Origin: Tolypothrix bouteillei VB521301
GTDB taxonomy: Bacteria; Cyanobacteriota; Cyanobacteriia; Cyanobacteriales; Nostocaceae
Direction of reading: 5' to 3'
Length of the DNA stretch: 64,000 nt
Assembly: GCF_000760695.4 (NCBI RefSeq)
Contig: NZ_JHEG04000001.1
Span: forward strand, 8,221,123-8,285,122
Position numbers and translations under genes: made by a program. The notes under the pieces were generated by a model, which saw only the letters and a list, made by a program, of their open reading frames with translations, did no database searches and was not told the origin of the DNA. Shown piece after piece: positions 61,368 to 64,000 of the stretch; within the stretch, counting starts at the first letter, position 1, and every line of letters begins with the position of its first letter.

Positions 61368-61754
61368 TTACACCTCAATTTTGTAGTTCAATTGATGCTC
61401 ATCTCCGGGTAAACCTCGAAAGCCCCAATTATGCTTTGGTGTCTCAAAAATAGTCATCTCTAAATCTTGTGTTGAGATTCCAAGTACCTGAACTCGCTCA
61501 AACAATAGACGAATTAATTGCTTCTTTGTCTCAACACTCCGTCCCTCAATCATACTGAATTCAATAATGGTATACCGATCGGTACGACCTGCGGGGTAGA
61601 AAAAATCTGAAGCGTCAAGTGGGAAAAATCGATGTGCGCGTTTATCGGAGGGATACTGAAGCGCATCCATGACACAAGAATGAATGATATCAGAGAGTTG
61701 CGATTTGATTGGGTTAAGTCGCTCTCTTAATCCGTAAATTTTAGTTTGTACCAT
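61368..61754 (-). CDS. Tautomerase-family protein without N-terminal proline
   Basis: A 128-residue protein. IEFSMIEGRSVETKKQLIRL (64-83) is the tautomerase family core, and the C-terminus HNWGFRGLPGDE is typical of the Tautomerase_2 group. The N-terminus is MVQTKIYGLRERL, so the mature protein would not have the catalytic Pro1 used by 4-oxalocrotonate tautomerase. It may be a non-enzymatic or altered member. It is convergent with the P-ATPase gene. Confidence 0.8.
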   Translation of the reverse strand: MVQTKIYGLRERLNPIKSQLSDIIHSCVMDALQYPSDKRAHRFFPLDASDFFYPAGRTDRYTIIEFSMIEGRSVETKKQLIRLLFERVQVLGISTQDLEMTIFETPKHNWGFRGLPGDEHQLNYKIEV

Positions 61755-61884
61755 AACTTAATCTCCTGACAATCTCAAAGATCTTAATCTTAAATGCCAA
61801 CAATACCTCCGCCAAAATAAAGAGGGCTTTCCGTAGTAGAGTTATTGTTTACCACAACTACAACTCAACACCGACAGAAAACCC

Positions 61885-62241
61885 ATGCCAGATATATTAG
61901 CACTTTTGGAATGTTTGCAGCGATATACGGCAAGAACAACTCTAAGACGTTGGAGCGTCATCACATACGCGATTCTAGGGATGAGTGGAAGAATCACAAT
62001 GCTCAAAAAGTTAAATAAGTTTTTATCATTGACTTACTTGGTTTTAGATGGTCATTTTGGGAATAATGGTGCTGTGGTGATGGCTTTTATGGTTAATGTT
62101 TCCCAGGTTTTGCTTTCTCACTTCCGTCGATTTAATCCCGATTTTAGCATTACAGACCTCAAAGCACTGTTCCGATATGCAAACCCACTGTCTACACGGT
62201 GTCCTGTTAGAGGTTGGGGTCAGAATTCCCAACAGAAGTGA
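61885..62241 (+). pseudogene. Internally deleted IS4-type transposase remnant
   Basis: The 118-codon frame is made of three parts that match a longer cyanobacterial transposase from memory: the N-terminus MPDILALLECLQRYTARTTL and ILGMSGRITML, a short middle part YLVLDGHFGNNGAVVMA that carries an Asp of the DDE core, and a C-terminal part FMVNVSQVLLSHFRRFNPDF followed by SITDLKAL. The full protein would be about 400 residues. The joins are in frame, so the remnant is open but cannot be catalytic. No clear terminal inverted repeats were found. Confidence 0.6.
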
Positions 62242-62263
62242 ACATAGCTGCCATCTGCCTTAT

Positions 62264-62938
62264 TTAAGAGAAAAGTGTTGCGAGACCCGGTATAAGTTGA
62301 AATGTTCCACTTTTCATCATGATGGAAAACCCAAGCCAAATTAACACAAATGGAAAGATTTTTCGACCATATCTGGTTATAACTGGAGCCATCAGAGGAT
62401 TGCGAGTCATGTTGTAAGAGAGGAAGCACCACACTCCAACAGTCAAGTAGCAAACACACACAATCACGCCCAGACTGGGAAGATCGCTAGTCGCAAACAA
62501 CGGTACGTAAATGCCAATGTTGTTTCCTCCATTGGCAATGGTAACTGCTGAAACGCGGTAAGTTTGAGGATCGGTCAAAGTTGCTAATAATGATTTTTTC
62601 CGATGCCTAGATTTAACTGAATGACCAAAGTCAAAGGACACATCTTGTACAGCCTCTACTCCATCTTCTCGACTCATCAGATTACTGATACCAATTATAA
62701 TTGGGAGGATACCAAGCAATCCAATCCAAGCTTCTGGAATAACTAAACCACCCAAGAAACCGGGGAGACTGGCAATCACTAATAGAGTGAATCCAACAAA
62801 TTCACCAAGAATAACGTGCTTGGGACGAAAGATCTGGTTGACTTTTCCAAAGAAAGCCGTCAAGTATATGTTGTCATCAAAGGTAGTTGCAAAAGCAACA
62901 GAAATCCCTGTAATTAATGTACCAATTAGCCAATTCAT
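62264..62938 (-). CDS. CadD-type cadmium resistance transporter
   Basis: A 224-residue membrane protein with about five or six helices. FATTFDDNIYLTAFF (16-30) is the CadD family signature with conserved acidic pair DD. TIANGGNNIGIYVPLFA (132-148) is the second signature. CadD proteins export Cd(II) or related cations, and the family also includes LysE-like transporters. It is close to a copper P-ATPase gene, so a small metal-handling neighbourhood is possible. The transposase remnant ends 22 bp away on the other strand. Confidence 0.9.
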   Translation of the reverse strand: MNWLIGTLITGISVAFATTFDDNIYLTAFFGKVNQIFRPKHVILGEFVGFTLLVIASLPGFLGGLVIPEAWIGLLGILPIIIGISNLMSREDGVEAVQDVSFDFGHSVKSRHRKKSLLATLTDPQTYRVSAVTIANGGNNIGIYVPLFATSDLPSLGVIVCVCYLTVGVWCFLSYNMTRNPLMAPVITRYGRKIFPFVLIWLGFSIMMKSGTFQLIPGLATLFS

Positions 62939-63108
62939 AAGCGTTGTTACAATGATTCAAAGTTGCTTGTAGTCTTTCTCTATTTCCAGAAGTGAGCGCG
63001 ATTCAGGAGAGAGTTCAATTGTTGATCTTTAGTGTGTAGCGCTTGTCATATTAAGTTTTCTGTCCAATAAAAGCAATCATTATTATCTTTGAAAAAGATA
63101 AAAAAAAT

Positions 63109-63849
63109 TTATGGAAAACTCTTCGTGAAAAGAGTTAACTCTTTGTGCTTGAGGGGAAAGTTCGGCTTCATGAGAGAATTATTAACAACTTGGTTGGATA
63201 CAGCTAAGTACAGACCGATAAGAACTCCTGTAAAACCCAAGCAGTTAGAGAAACTTAATCTTTCAGAAAAGATGGCTAGAGCATAAACACTACCTAATAC
63301 CGGAGCTAATAGACGTACCAAGGACACAATTACAGAAGAAAACCTAGCAAGGCTGTAAGTTATAAGTCCTTGTCCTACAACTTGACAGAGAAATGCTAAA
63401 GAAGTAACGCAAAGCCAGCCATTAACTGAAGACGGAAAAAGCCCATCTTGAGTTACCAAAAGTATGGGGAAAATAGTTAATGAAGCGATCGCACAAATCC
63501 ACAGTTGAATTGTCATCGGGTCAAATTTAGACCGTAATTTTTCTACTGTTAATAAATATGCGGTTAACAAAATTGCGGAACCAATTGCTGCTAAGCCTCC
63601 TTGGAATTGACTCGGAGCAATATGTAGTTCCTCAACTTCAATCATAATTGCTCCCCCGATAGCAATGACCATTCCAATGAAAAATGGGCGGTCAAAATTC
63701 TGACGAAACAACAGACAAGCTGTTACGGTAGTAAAGATAGGGGCTAAATTGTGTAAGATAACAGAGATAGCCACACTTGTTTGAGTGAGGGACCAGGCAA
63801 ACAAACTTAAAGTGGCAGCCCAAAAAATTCCAGCACATAGGAGTAGCAA
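63109..63849 (-). CDS. EamA/DMT transporter, N-terminally truncated
   Basis: A 246-residue protein with about eight transmembrane helices. The EamA family is 280-310 residues with ten helices. The first helices here (CAGIFWAATLSLFAWSLTQT) match helices three and four of the family, so helices one and two are missing. The only start near the beginning is TTG at 63849. The frame continues upstream only to a TAG at about 63896-63898, and other frames on the minus strand contain possible loop residues. A frameshift or deletion is likely. The protein may not be functional. See findings. Confidence 0.7.
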   Translation of the reverse strand: MLLLCAGIFWAATLSLFAWSLTQTSVAISVILHNLAPIFTTVTACLLFRQNFDRPFFIGMVIAIGGAIMIEVEELHIAPSQFQGGLAAIGSAILLTAYLLTVEKLRSKFDPMTIQLWICAIASLTIFPILLVTQDGLFPSSVNGWLCVTSLAFLCQVVGQGLITYSLARFSSVIVSLVRLLAPVLGSVYALAIFSERLSFSNCLGFTGVLIGLYLAVSNQVVNNSLMKPNFPLKHKELTLFTKSFP

Positions 63850-64000
63850 TAGATCGTGACTCGTATAAGACTGATGTTTTACAGGTTGCGCTATCTCCTT
63901 CTATTGCTGAGCTTTTGCTTCTTGGTTCGACTTGAATTTATCAGTTCTACTCTGGCGAAAATTTGTTTTTTTGGTTAATTTTTACTTTAGGGCTTCCCAG

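Overview
The window looks like chromosomal DNA from a filamentous, heterocyst-forming cyanobacterium (order Nostocales). The evidence is a hetZ-patU pair (heterocyst differentiation and patterning), carboxysome shell genes ccmK3-ccmK4, a light-dependent protochlorophyllide reductase, a cruF-cruG pair for myxol-glycoside carotenoids, frequent GCGATCGC (HIP1) octamers, and families such as DUF4278, DUF928, DUF7219, SLH-porin and AAA_35-CHASE2. I see no tRNA, rRNA, CRISPR array, intact prophage or intact insertion sequence. About 56 protein genes are supported, most of them ordinary chromosomal genes.

Layout: 0-9 kb holds two exported proteins, an AAA_35-CHASE2 membrane protein beside a DUF928 protein, a hybrid histidine kinase, a rubredoxin and an M61 peptidase. 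9-13 kb is the developmental block: Crp-type regulator, patU, hetZ. 13-16 kb has a glycosyltransferase, ccmK4, ccmK3 and an exported protein. 16-23 kb has a small RNA-ligase-like protein, a NarL-type two-component pair, an SLH protein, a DUF697 GTPase and a DCC-family protein. 23.6-24.5 kb is a C5 cytosine methyltransferase with a long open frame embedded inside it. 25-32.7 kb has RNase HI, cruG/cruF, POR, an O-methyltransferase and a heme-oxygenase-like protein. 33-44 kb is housekeeping: YchF, an Orn/Lys/Arg-type decarboxylase, HAD, NDH-2, Nudix, hydrolase, small transporter and endonuclease/phosphatase family genes.

44-64 kb is the accessory part. It starts with an LCIB-type (theta) carbonic anhydrase homologue. 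An oxidoreductase and transport island (46.4-58.8 kb) follows, with two sulfonate-type solute-binding proteins, an AprA/AprB-like flavoprotein-ferredoxin pair, an SLH porin, a nitroreductase, an atypical SDR, an aldo-keto reductase, a D-2-hydroxyacid dehydrogenase and an MFS exporter, but no ABC permease or ATPase. Then come a Cu-type P-ATPase with an extra segment in its P domain, a tautomerase-like protein, an internally deleted transposase, a CadD-type transporter and an EamA transporter that lacks its N-terminus.

The observations I rate highest are the methyltransferase with a second coding-like frame over about 80% of its length, the transporter-less sulfonate-type island, the LCIB-type carbonic anhydrase with a possible small upstream ORF, the PilB/GspE-like look of PatU without an ATPase core, and a hairpin element between hetZ and patU. 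All assignments come from reading translations by eye; no database search was run.
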